A DNA stretch of 23,167 nt from contig JAGWPH010000282.1 in assembly GCA_028870615.1 (NCBI GenBank), positions 1 to 23,167 on the forward strand, read 5' to 3'. The notes beneath the pieces are model-generated. The model was not told the DNA's origin. It searched no databases and saw only the letters and a list, made by a program, of their open reading frames with translations. The stretch comes from Betaproteobacteria bacterium. GTDB taxonomy: Bacteria; Pseudomonadota; Gammaproteobacteria; Burkholderiales; Ferrovaceae. Below are positions 16,583-23,167 of the stretch, in pieces (the first letter of the stretch is position 1; every line of letters starts with the position of its first letter). A program made the translations under genes and the position numbers.

Positions 16583-17498
16583 AAGTCCCAGGGCGCGTGG
16601 TGCTGTGTTACCCCGCCGCGATATCACAGGCGTCTTGTTGCTCGATAAGCCCTTCGGATTGTCTTCCAATACCGCCTTGCAGCGTGCGCGTTATCTTCTG
16701 GCAGCGCGCAAGGCGGGTCATACGGGAACGCTTGATCCACATGCCACAGGGCTCTTGACCCTCTGCCTGGGGGAAGCCACCAAGTTTTCTGGCTGGTTGC
16801 TGGATGCCCCCAAGGCTTATCAGGCCAGGATTCGTTTGGGTTACTGCAGTACTACCGGAGATGGTGAAGGCAAGATTACCCCGGTGCAGCCTTTTACGGG
16901 GACGCTTGCAACGATCGAATCTGTCCTGCACTGCTTTGAGGGGGTTCAGTCCCAGTACCCCCCCATGCATTCCGCATTGAAAGTCCAAGGACGACCACTT
17001 TACGACTATGCTCGGGCAGGCCTCGAGGTTGCTCGTCCCCCCCGTCGCATCGAAGTGCTGGAACAGAAGATTGAGGCTTGGGATGGTGAAACGCTGACGC
17101 TTGCGCTCAAGGTGAGCAAAGGAACCTACATCCGGGTACTGGCTGCAGATATTGGTGCGGCGCTGGGATGTGGCGGTTATCTTTGCGGATTGAGGCGTAC
17201 GGAAACCGGTTCGTTTGCATTGCAAGGCGCAGTGACACTCCAGCAGCTTGAAGCGCTCTCCATGGAAGAACGGGAAAAGTGTTTGCTTCCAGCCGATGCG
17301 TTATTGTCCGGTGTGCCGCGTATTGATCTTGATGACACACAGAGCCTGGCTATTCGTCAGGGCCGCGGATTGCCCTGTGACTTTGCCGGGACGCCAGGGC
17401 AACGCTTTCGGGTATACATGCCTGCCGATCGATTTCTGGGTATCTGCGAACTGACAGCCGAATGCCGTTTGCATCCGGCACGTTTGATGACTGAATAG
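16560..17498 (+). CDS. truB: tRNA pseudouridine(55) synthase TruB
   Basis: TruB isomerises U55 in the T-loop of almost all tRNAs. GVLLLDKPFGLSSN, AGHTGTLDPHATGLLTLCLGEATKF with the catalytic Asp59, YQARIRLGYCSTTGDGEG and SKGTYIRVLAADIGAALGCGGYL are the family motifs, followed by a PUA-like C-terminal region. The start is uncertain. ATG at 16560 gives 312 residues and overlaps rbfA by 23 bp; ATG at 16542 and GTG at 16605 are alternatives, and none has a strong ribosome binding site, so coupling to rbfA is likely. In many proteobacteria rpsO and pnp follow truB; here an ABC exporter gene begins 7 bp later. Confidence 0.94.
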   Translation: MHNITNLESPRARGAVLPRRDITGVLLLDKPFGLSSNTALQRARYLLAARKAGHTGTLDPHATGLLTLCLGEATKFSGWLLDAPKAYQARIRLGYCSTTGDGEGKITPVQPFTGTLATIESVLHCFEGVQSQYPPMHSALKVQGRPLYDYARAGLEVARPPRRIEVLEQKIEAWDGETLTLALKVSKGTYIRVLAADIGAALGCGGYLCGLRRTETGSFALQGAVTLQQLEALSMEEREKCLLPADALLSGVPRIDLDDTQSLAIRQGRGLPCDFAGTPGQRFRVYMPADRFLGICELTAECRLHPARLMTE

Positions 17499-17505
17499 AA
17501 CGAAC

Positions 17506-19308
17506 ATGCGCATCCGTCCTGGAAGTTCCGCTGCGCCCCTTTCGCCTAACCGTTTTACAAGCGGTGACTGGGGTGCCATCCGTAGCTTGCTGCCCTATTT
17601 GTCGGAGTTTAAGGGACGGGTTGTATTGGCATTCCTTTGCCTGCTGTTGGCCAAGGTAGCCAATGTGGGTGTTCCGCTGGCGCTCAAGGAAATCATCGAT
17701 CGGCTTGAGCCAACCCATGTACTGGTGGCAGTACCGGGCATGCTGATCATTGGTTATGGTTTGCTGCGGTTTTCCACGACATTTTTCAACGAGCTGCGTG
17801 ATGGTGTGTTTGCCAAGGTTACGCAGAGCTCTGTCCGTCGTATTGCCCTAGCGGTGTTTCGACATCTGCATGCGCTCAATCTGCGCTTCCATCTTGAGCG
17901 TCAGACCGGAGGCATGTCACGCGACATCGAACGCGGTACCCGAGGCATCGAAAGCCTGATGCGCTTCACCCTGTTCAGTATCGTGCCCACCCTGGTGGAA
18001 ATGCTACTGGTTGGCGGGATCCTGGCCTGGAAATACGATGTCTGGTTTGCCTTGATTACTCTGGTGACGCTGGTAATCTACATTTCCATGACGATCGTCA
18101 TCACCGAGTGGCGTACGGCATTTCGGCGTCGCATGAACGAGCTGGACTCCAAAGCCAATACGCGCGCCATTGACAGCCTCATCAACTATGAAACGGTCAA
18201 GTATTTTGGTAATGAAGCCTGGGAAACCGAACGTTATGATGAAAATCTGCGGAAGTGGGAACAGGCTTCAGTCAAAAGCCAGACATCGCTGGCAGCGCTC
18301 AACGTAGCCCAGAGCCTGATTATTGGCATCGGTTCGGTGGTGCTGATGGCCCGGGCAGCCGATGGGGTGGTTGCTGGGCGACTGACTGTGGGCGACCTCG
18401 TGCTGATCAATGCCTTATTGCTGCAACTGTACATTCCACTTAACTTTCTGGGTGTGATTTACCGGGAAATCAAGCAGGCGTTGGCCGATATGGACCGCAT
18501 GTTTCGACTGCTTACCGTCCATACCGAAGTGAGCGACCTCCCCGGTGCGCCCGATCTGGTGGTGGGCCAGGGGGCTGTCCGGTTTGAAGCCGTTGATTTC
18601 TCGTACGATCTTCGGCGACCGATTTTGAAACAAGTGGATTTTGAAATTCCCACCGGACACAAAGTGGCTGTTGTTGGGCCAAGCGGTGCGGGGAAATCCA
18701 CTTTGGCGCGCCTGCTATTCCGTTTTTACGAAGTCAACGGGGGAAGAATCTTGATCAATGGTCAGGATATTCGTACCGTGAACCAGCAATCCCTGCGCGC
18801 GGCGATCGGCATCGTCCCCCAGGACACGGTCCTGTTCAATGATTCCGTCTATTACAACATTGCCTACGGCCGTCCCGAGGCTTCCCGGGAAGAGGTCATT
18901 CAGGCCGCTCAGTCAGCGCATATTCATGATTTTATTGAAAAATTACCAGATGGCTATGAGACGCTGGTAGGTGAGCGGGGGCTCAAATTGTCCGGCGGTG
19001 AAAAACAAAGGGTGGCCATTGCCCGCACCCTCCTGAAACGGCCCCAGATATTGGTATTCGATGAGGCCACCTCAGCCCTGGATTCGCGCTCCGAAAAGGA
19101 CATCCAGGCAGAACTGGCCTCCATTGCCCGCCATCACACAACATTGGTCATTGCGCACCGCTTGTCTACCATCGTTGATGCCGACCAGATTCTGGTTATG
19201 GAAGAGGGCCGTATCATCGAACGGGGGCGACACGAACTGCTCCTGGTAGCCAATGGGGTTTATGCCCGTATGTGGATCTTGCAGCAAAAACAGAATAATG
19301 TTGCGTAA
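17506..19308 (+). CDS. Atm1-type ABC exporter (fused permease and ATPase)
   Basis: This 600-residue half-transporter has an N-terminal six-helix transmembrane domain (about 30-330) and a C-terminal nucleotide-binding domain. The segment LRFHLERQTGGMSRDIERGTRGIE and the motif NYETVKYFGNE place it in the Atm1/HMT1 family, whose members export glutathione-linked sulfur or metal conjugates. The ATPase domain has Walker A GPSGAGKST at 391-399, signature LSGGEKQR at 495-502, Walker B LVFDEATSALD from 516, and the switch histidine in VIAHRLST. It should act as a homodimer in the inner membrane. It begins 7 bp after truB with no terminator and no clear ribosome binding site, so it is probably read through from the truB operon. 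The substrate cannot be decided from sequence. Confidence 0.92.
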   Translation: MRIRPGSSAAPLSPNRFTSGDWGAIRSLLPYLSEFKGRVVLAFLCLLLAKVANVGVPLALKEIIDRLEPTHVLVAVPGMLIIGYGLLRFSTTFFNELRDGVFAKVTQSSVRRIALAVFRHLHALNLRFHLERQTGGMSRDIERGTRGIESLMRFTLFSIVPTLVEMLLVGGILAWKYDVWFALITLVTLVIYISMTIVITEWRTAFRRRMNELDSKANTRAIDSLINYETVKYFGNEAWETERYDENLRKWEQASVKSQTSLAALNVAQSLIIGIGSVVLMARAADGVVAGRLTVGDLVLINALLLQLYIPLNFLGVIYREIKQALADMDRMFRLLTVHTEVSDLPGAPDLVVGQGAVRFEAVDFSYDLRRPILKQVDFEIPTGHKVAVVGPSGAGKSTLARLLFRFYEVNGGRILINGQDIRTVNQQSLRAAIGIVPQDTVLFNDSVYYNIAYGRPEASREEVIQAAQSAHIHDFIEKLPDGYETLVGERGLKLSGGEKQRVAIARTLLKRPQILVFDEATSALDSRSEKDIQAELASIARHHTTLVIAHRLSTIVDADQILVMEEGRIIERGRHELLLVANGVYARMWILQQKQNNVA

Positions 19309-19356
19309 CCAAATGATTTTATGTATTGTTATGGCCACGGGAGTGCGGGGAGGAAG

Positions 19357-20247
19357 ATGAGCCGGACAAACAGCAACGCAATTCGGTACGGGCTGATTCT
19401 ATGGGTTCTGCTTGCAGGAGGGGTGCCGACTGCTCACGCGCGTCACAACAGTCATCACGCCGCTGCAGTGTCAGACCCCTCTGGCGTGGACCTGCGGTCT
19501 TCCACTGCATTGGTCATCGATCAGACGACTCAACAGGTTGTTTTCTCAAAAAACCCCGATCCGGTTCATCCCATTGCTTCCATCACCAAGCTCATGACGG
19601 CTTTGGTTGTTTTGGAATCCGGCCAGGACCTCGATGAGCAGGTCACCGTGACCGAAGAGGATGTGGATAACCTGCGCTTTACCCGATCCAGTTTGCGCGT
19701 CGGGGCGCATGCCAGCCGCCTGGATTTTTTACGCATGGCTCTGATCGCCTCCGAAAATAGGGCAGCTTCGGCGTTGGGCCGTTCATATCCAGGGGGTATC
19801 AGGGCATTTGTTGGGCGCATGAATGCTGAAGCAGCCCGTCTGGGAATGACAAACACCCATTTCGAAGATGCTTCCGGACTCAATGGCAATAACGTCTCGA
19901 CTGCTCACGATCTGGCCATTTTGGTCCAGACGGCAATTCAATATCCGCGCATTCATGAAATTACGACAACGGTTTCCGTTTCGATCCCTGTAGGATTTCG
20001 GGGACGTACGGTCATCTTTCACAATACCAACCCATTGGTTGCCAATTCGGGCTGGGCCATTGGATTGTCAAAAACCGGTTTTATCAATGAATCCGGGCAG
20101 TGTCTGGTCATGCAGGCCACGATCAACGGCCACCCGATGGTTATCGTGTTGCTGGATTCCCGTGGACGATATGCCCGGATTGGTGACGCCAATCGTGTTC
20201 GCAAGTGGCTGGAAACTCATAATCAGGTGACGGTCGGGCAACTCTGA
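19357..20247 (+). CDS. pbpG: D-alanyl-D-alanine endopeptidase (PBP7 type)
   Basis: PbpG cleaves D-Ala-meso-DAP cross-links in periplasmic peptidoglycan. The product has an N-terminal signal peptide (basic start, hydrophobic IRYGLILWVLLAGGVPTAHA) and the serine peptidase triad of family S11: S75-x-x-K78 in ASITKLM, S132-E-N134 in ASENRAAS, and K239-T-G in LSKTGF. The sequence after SEN (SYPGGIRAFVGRMNAEAARLGMTNTHFEDASGL) closely resembles E. coli PBP7 rather than PBP5, and the C-terminal extension that anchors PBP5 is missing. The ATG at 19357 is chosen because the signal peptide follows it; GGGGAGG lies unusually close, only 3 nt away. The longer frame from 19321 lacks a ribosome binding site. 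Length is 296 residues. Confidence 0.92.
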   Translation: MSRTNSNAIRYGLILWVLLAGGVPTAHARHNSHHAAAVSDPSGVDLRSSTALVIDQTTQQVVFSKNPDPVHPIASITKLMTALVVLESGQDLDEQVTVTEEDVDNLRFTRSSLRVGAHASRLDFLRMALIASENRAASALGRSYPGGIRAFVGRMNAEAARLGMTNTHFEDASGLNGNNVSTAHDLAILVQTAIQYPRIHEITTTVSVSIPVGFRGRTVIFHNTNPLVANSGWAIGLSKTGFINESGQCLVMQATINGHPMVIVLLDSRGRYARIGDANRVRKWLETHNQVTVGQL

Positions 20248-20265
20248 TACAACCCAGGATTTTCA

Positions 20266-21003
20266 ATGCGTGTAGGTCTTTTTGTCACCTGTCTCGTGGA
20301 CATGATGCGTCCTCGGATCGGGTTTGCTGCCTTGAAGCTCCTCGAGAATGCGGGATGTGAAGTCGTAGTACCACCAAACCAAACCTGTTGTGGGCAGCCG
20401 GGCTTTAATTCCGGGGATCGCGAATCAGGTCGTGTCATGGCGCGACGGTTTCTGGCCGATTTTGAGTCCTTCGATTACGTTGTGGCCCCCAGTGGCTCGT
20501 GTACAGGGATGATCCGTTGCCATTACGGCGAATTGTTTCCCGATGATACTGTGCTTCAACACCGACTCGATGCACTCTCACAACGCACTTTCGAACTGAC
20601 CGATTTTTTGGTCACCGTATTGAAAGTGGAGCGTCTGGATAGTTTTTTTCAAGGCACCATCACCTATCATGACTCCTGTTCCGGGCTGCGTGAACTGAAT
20701 GTCAAGCACCAACCGCGCCAGCTGATGGGACAGGTTGTGGGCGCGCAACTGCGTGAAATGAACAAACCTGAACTCTGCTGCGGGTTTGGCGGAACGTTTT
20801 CCATCAAGTTGGGGGAGATCGCCACCCGGATGGCGGACAACAAATGCCAGGATGCCCTGGCGACGAAGGCAGATGCCATCGTGGGGGGTGATCTGGGGTG
20901 TCTGCTCAATATCGAGGGGCGCTTGCGTCGTCTGGGCGATGACACTACCCAGGTACTCCATGTGGCCGAAGTGCTGGCCGGCCCCGAATTGGGTCAGGGT
21001 TGA
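20266..21003 (+). CDS. lutA: Lactate utilization protein LutA ((Fe-S)-binding, YkgE type)
   Basis: LutA is the cysteine-rich subunit of the LutABC complex, which oxidises L-lactate to pyruvate. The 245-residue protein contains two CCG domains: CGQPGFNSG preceded by TCCG (about residues 40-50) and ELCCGFGGTFSIKLGEI (about 169-186). Each supplies cysteines for an Fe-S cluster, and YHDSCSGLRELN adds another conserved cysteine. AGGA lies 6 nt before the ATG. The stop overlaps the lutB start by one base (TGATG). The gap to pbpG is 18 bp with no promoter or terminator visible, so it may be read from further upstream. Neither a lactate permease nor a LutR-type regulator lies in the window. Confidence 0.95.
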   Translation: MRVGLFVTCLVDMMRPRIGFAALKLLENAGCEVVVPPNQTCCGQPGFNSGDRESGRVMARRFLADFESFDYVVAPSGSCTGMIRCHYGELFPDDTVLQHRLDALSQRTFELTDFLVTVLKVERLDSFFQGTITYHDSCSGLRELNVKHQPRQLMGQVVGAQLREMNKPELCCGFGGTFSIKLGEIATRMADNKCQDALATKADAIVGGDLGCLLNIEGRLRRLGDDTTQVLHVAEVLAGPELGQG

Positions 21004-22406
21004 TGCAACTCACTTCGTTTTACTTCAAGAGCAATGTCCGGCGCAAGCTGATCGACCCTTTGCTTCAGCGGAACATGAAACGTTTTGGTGGGCGGTTTGT
21101 GGAGGCACGCGCTGCCGTGATGACCGAAGTGGACAACCTTGAAACGATCAGGGTTGCCGCTGCTGCGATTCGTGATCGAAGCCTTGCAAATCTTGACAGT
21201 TATCTGGTGGCTTTTGAGGAACAAGCACTGGCACGCGGGTCACAGGTTCATTGGGCGGAGACGGCGCAAGACGTCAATCGCATCCTGATCGAAATAGCAC
21301 AATCCAACGGCGTTAAAAAAATAGTCAAATCCAAGTCGATGGTCAGCGAGGAATCTGGCTTGAATGATGCCGTGGAAGCGGTGGGCATACAGGCCATCGA
21401 GACAGATCTGGGTGAATATATCCTGCAGCTAGCTCATGAGCCGCCTTCGCACATCATTGCACCAGCCATACACAAAAGCCTGGAGGAAGTGGCTGCGTTG
21501 TTTTCCGAAAATCATCATACGCCGCGCCAAACGGATATTCCTGCACTCTGTCGGGAGGCCAGGGAACAGTTGCGACCGCATTTTTTGTCGGCAGAAATGG
21601 GAATTTCCGGCGGAAACTTTTTGATTGCCGAAACCGGATCGGTCGTAATTGTCACCAATGAAGGCAATGGTCGCATGGTAACGACCTTGCCAAGAATCCA
21701 TGTGACCATTACCGGCATTGAAAAAGTTTTGCCCACGCTCAACGATTTTTCCACGATTGTGCGGCTATTGACGCGCTCAGCCACTGGGCAATCCATTACC
21801 AATTATGTTTCGATGCTCACAGGCCCGCGCCAGGAGGGCGACCTGGATGGCCCTGGGCAGTCTCACATCATTCTGGTGGACAGCGGCCGCTCGCGTTTGC
21901 TGGGAACAGAAATGCAAGAAGCGCTACGCTGCATTCGCTGCGGTGCTTGCATGAATCACTGCCCGGTGTATCAAAACATCGGAGGCCACGCCTATGGATG
22001 GGTTTATCCCGGGCCCATTGGCGCGGTCCTGACACCCTCCTATGTGGGACTTAAAAATGCGCTCGATCTGCCTCAGGCTTCCACTTTGTGTGGCGCATGC
22101 CAGGTGGTCTGTCCGGTCAAAATTCCTTTGCCGGAGTTGATGCGCGTGCTGCGTGAAAAATCTTTTGAACAAGGATTGCGTCCCTGGCATGAACGCTTGT
22201 TCATCCGGCTTTGGCGGGGAGTGGCCAACCGGCCACGTTTGTATGCCCTGATGACGCAAGTGGGTGTCCGGGTGCTCAGCCTGCTGGGTGGAAAGAAAAA
22301 ATTACTACACCACTTGCCCGGGCTGGATGGTTGGACCGATGGTCGGGACATGCCGGCACCCCAAGGTAAAACTTTTCGTGAACTATACCGAAAGAGGCGT
22401 TCATGA
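21003..22406 (+). CDS. lutB: Lactate utilization iron-sulfur protein LutB (YkgF type)
   Basis: LutB links the LUD domain with ferredoxin-type clusters. Residues of about 60-290 form the LUD (DUF162) domain, with GISGGNFLIAETGSVVIVTNEGNGRM as its typical glycine-rich motif. Two 4Fe-4S motifs follow: C310-x2-C313-x2-C316-x3-C320 (CIRCGACMNHCPVY) and C363-x2-C366-x3-C370 (CGACQVVCPVKIP), joined by the conserved GGHAYGWVYPGPIGAVLTP. The start is taken as the ATG at 21003 that overlaps the lutA stop, giving 467 residues; a TTG directly before it is less likely. The 3' end overlaps lutC by ATGA. The cofactor content indicates electron transfer from lactate to the quinone or cytochrome pool; the acceptor is unknown. 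Confidence 0.95.
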   Translation: MQLTSFYFKSNVRRKLIDPLLQRNMKRFGGRFVEARAAVMTEVDNLETIRVAAAAIRDRSLANLDSYLVAFEEQALARGSQVHWAETAQDVNRILIEIAQSNGVKKIVKSKSMVSEESGLNDAVEAVGIQAIETDLGEYILQLAHEPPSHIIAPAIHKSLEEVAALFSENHHTPRQTDIPALCREAREQLRPHFLSAEMGISGGNFLIAETGSVVIVTNEGNGRMVTTLPRIHVTITGIEKVLPTLNDFSTIVRLLTRSATGQSITNYVSMLTGPRQEGDLDGPGQSHIILVDSGRSRLLGTEMQEALRCIRCGACMNHCPVYQNIGGHAYGWVYPGPIGAVLTPSYVGLKNALDLPQASTLCGACQVVCPVKIPLPELMRVLREKSFEQGLRPWHERLFIRLWRGVANRPRLYALMTQVGVRVLSLLGGKKKLLHHLPGLDGWTDGRDMPAPQGKTFRELYRKRRS

Positions 22407-23068
22407 GTGCCCGCGATAATATTTTGGCCCGTGTGCGTCGGGGCCTTGGTTTGCCGGGGGACATAGCCGGCTTCGAGCGTCCCGCGGTCCAGGAGTACAT
22501 CAGGAAAAACCCGCGCGGCCCACGCCCGACTTATCACTGGAGTGACCATGTGGCACGTTTTCAGGAACGCTCTGAGAAGCTGGGGACCAGTGTGGATCGT
22601 GTCGCTTCCTTACCGGAAGTTCCGGAAGCCGTTGCACGTTATCTAAAAGAAAAAGCGCTGCCGCAGAAGGGCGTTGTATGGCATGGGTTACATGCCTTGG
22701 AATGGGAGCGTGCCGGATTGATGCTTGCGGCGAGAGGGGCCCACGCCGATGACCTGGTTGGCGTTACCGGCGCCTTCTGCGCTATTGCGGAAACGGGGAC
22801 GTTGATGCTGCTATCAGGTGCGGATAGCCCGGCAGCCGTCAGCTTACTGCCGGAAACTCATATTGCCATTCTGGATGTTCAGCGCATCGTGTCTGGCATG
22901 GAGGAAGCATTGGCGCTGATGAAGAGTGAGCGGGAGGCGCTACCGCGCGCTGTCAATTTTGTTTCCGGGCCGTCGCGTACAGCCGACATCGAACAGACGA
23001 TCGTGATTGGTGCACATGGACCTTATCGGGTCCATGTGGTGTTATACGGATCAGTGTACGTCCAATAG
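22403..23068 (+). CDS. lutC: Lactate utilization protein LutC (YkgG type, LUD domain)
   Basis: LutC is the small LUD-domain subunit of LutABC. The 221-residue protein has the family's N-terminus ([16 protein letters not shown]) and the conserved LUD core [38 protein letters not shown] (about 133-170). [20 protein letters not shown] then forms the characteristic C-terminal motif, and the protein ends in VHVVLYG. GAGG precedes the ATG by 5 nt, and the start overlaps the lutB stop, so all three lut genes are translationally coupled. The last 18 bp overlap the converging FKBP gene on the other strand. The exact biochemical role of the LutC subunit is less certain than that of LutA and LutB. Confidence 0.94.
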   Translation: MSARDNILARVRRGLGLPGDIAGFERPAVQEYIRKNPRGPRPTYHWSDHVARFQERSEKLGTSVDRVASLPEVPEAVARYLKEKALPQKGVVWHGLHALEWERAGLMLAARGAHADDLVGVTGAFCAIAETGTLMLLSGADSPAAVSLLPETHIAILDVQRIVSGMEEALALMKSEREALPRAVNFVSGPSRTADIEQTIVIGAHGPYRVHVVLYGSVYVQ

Positions 23069-23167
23069 CTCCACGTCAAAGACCAGCGTTGCGTTGGGCG
23101 GAATGACTCGACCGGCACCGCGATTTCCGTAGCCCAATTCCGGAGGAATGACCAGGGTACGCTTTGA
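23051..23167 (-). CDS. FKBP-type peptidyl-prolyl cis-trans isomerase, C-terminal part (runs off the window)
   Basis: The last 38 codons and a TGA stop of a minus-strand gene are visible; the 5' part lies beyond the right edge. The translated tail reads [18 protein letters not shown], then [19 protein letters not shown]. The segment [31 protein letters not shown] is the hallmark C-terminal end of FKBP domains, enzymes that speed proline isomerisation during folding. The stop codon lies inside lutC, giving an 18-bp tail-to-tail overlap. Whether the full protein is a small single-domain cytoplasmic FKBP or a longer secreted one cannot be seen here. The fragment is too short for the usual ORF length cutoff. 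Confidence 0.9.
   Translation of the reverse strand, partial: SKRTLVIPPELGYGNRGAGRVIPPNATLVFDVELLDVH

Noticed and set aside
17041..17060. Run of C residues in truB that could suggest a frameshift
   Set aside because: The reading frame and conserved motifs continue uninterrupted on both sides.

Overview
The window reads as an ordinary stretch of a betaproteobacterial chromosome. The protein sequences resemble betaproteobacterial and enterobacterial housekeeping enzymes, the base composition looks mid-50s percent G+C by eye, genes are tightly packed, and clpS-clpA and rimP-nusA-infB-rbfA-truB keep their usual order. I cannot assign a genus from sequence alone. I see no rRNA, tRNA, CRISPR array, insertion sequence, prophage or integron. 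No stretch longer than 300 bp lacks a gene; the longest gap is about 290 bp between the cold-shock gene and clpS.

Layout. (a) 1-1509, minus strand: mnmA (tRNA 2-thiouridylase), and before it a small secreted lysine-rich protein with its own promoter and terminator. (b) 1510-5956: the isocitrate branch point. aceB (malate synthase) and aceA (isocitrate lyase) lie on the minus strand and diverge from icd (NADP isocitrate dehydrogenase) on the plus strand. The roughly 190-bp region between aceA and icd contains an AT-rich patch with a perfect palindrome that could act as a -10 element in both directions. (c) 5957-9107: a bidirectional terminator, a CspA-family cold-shock gene with a long leader, then clpS and clpA overlapping by ATGA, which supply the N-end-rule adaptor and the unfoldase of ClpAP. 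(d) 9122-9916: thyA, convergent with clpA and divergent from the next gene.

(e) 9954-11477: an M17-family leucyl aminopeptidase. (f) 11449-17498: the transcription/translation operon rimP, nusA, infB, rbfA, truB, preceded by a good promoter followed almost at once by an intrinsic-terminator hairpin, which suggests an attenuated leader. (g) 17506-23068: genes continuing on the same strand with very short gaps: an Atm1-type ABC exporter, a PBP7-type D-Ala-D-Ala endopeptidase, and lutABC for lactate oxidation to pyruvate. (h) At the right edge, the 3' end of an FKBP-type peptidyl-prolyl isomerase on the minus strand overlaps the end of lutC.

Metabolically, lutABC feeds pyruvate toward central carbon metabolism, while aceA/aceB and icd compete for isocitrate. 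The translation operon, MnmA, ClpSA and the cold-shock protein form an RNA and protein quality-control set.

I looked for an unknown system and did not find one. The points most worth a second look are regulatory: the rimP leader terminator, the rbfA TTG start behind a hairpin that hides its ribosome binding site, a possibly leaderless thyA, the palindromic aceA/icd promoter, and the small cationic secreted protein. Several start sites differ from the longest open frame and are argued individually.
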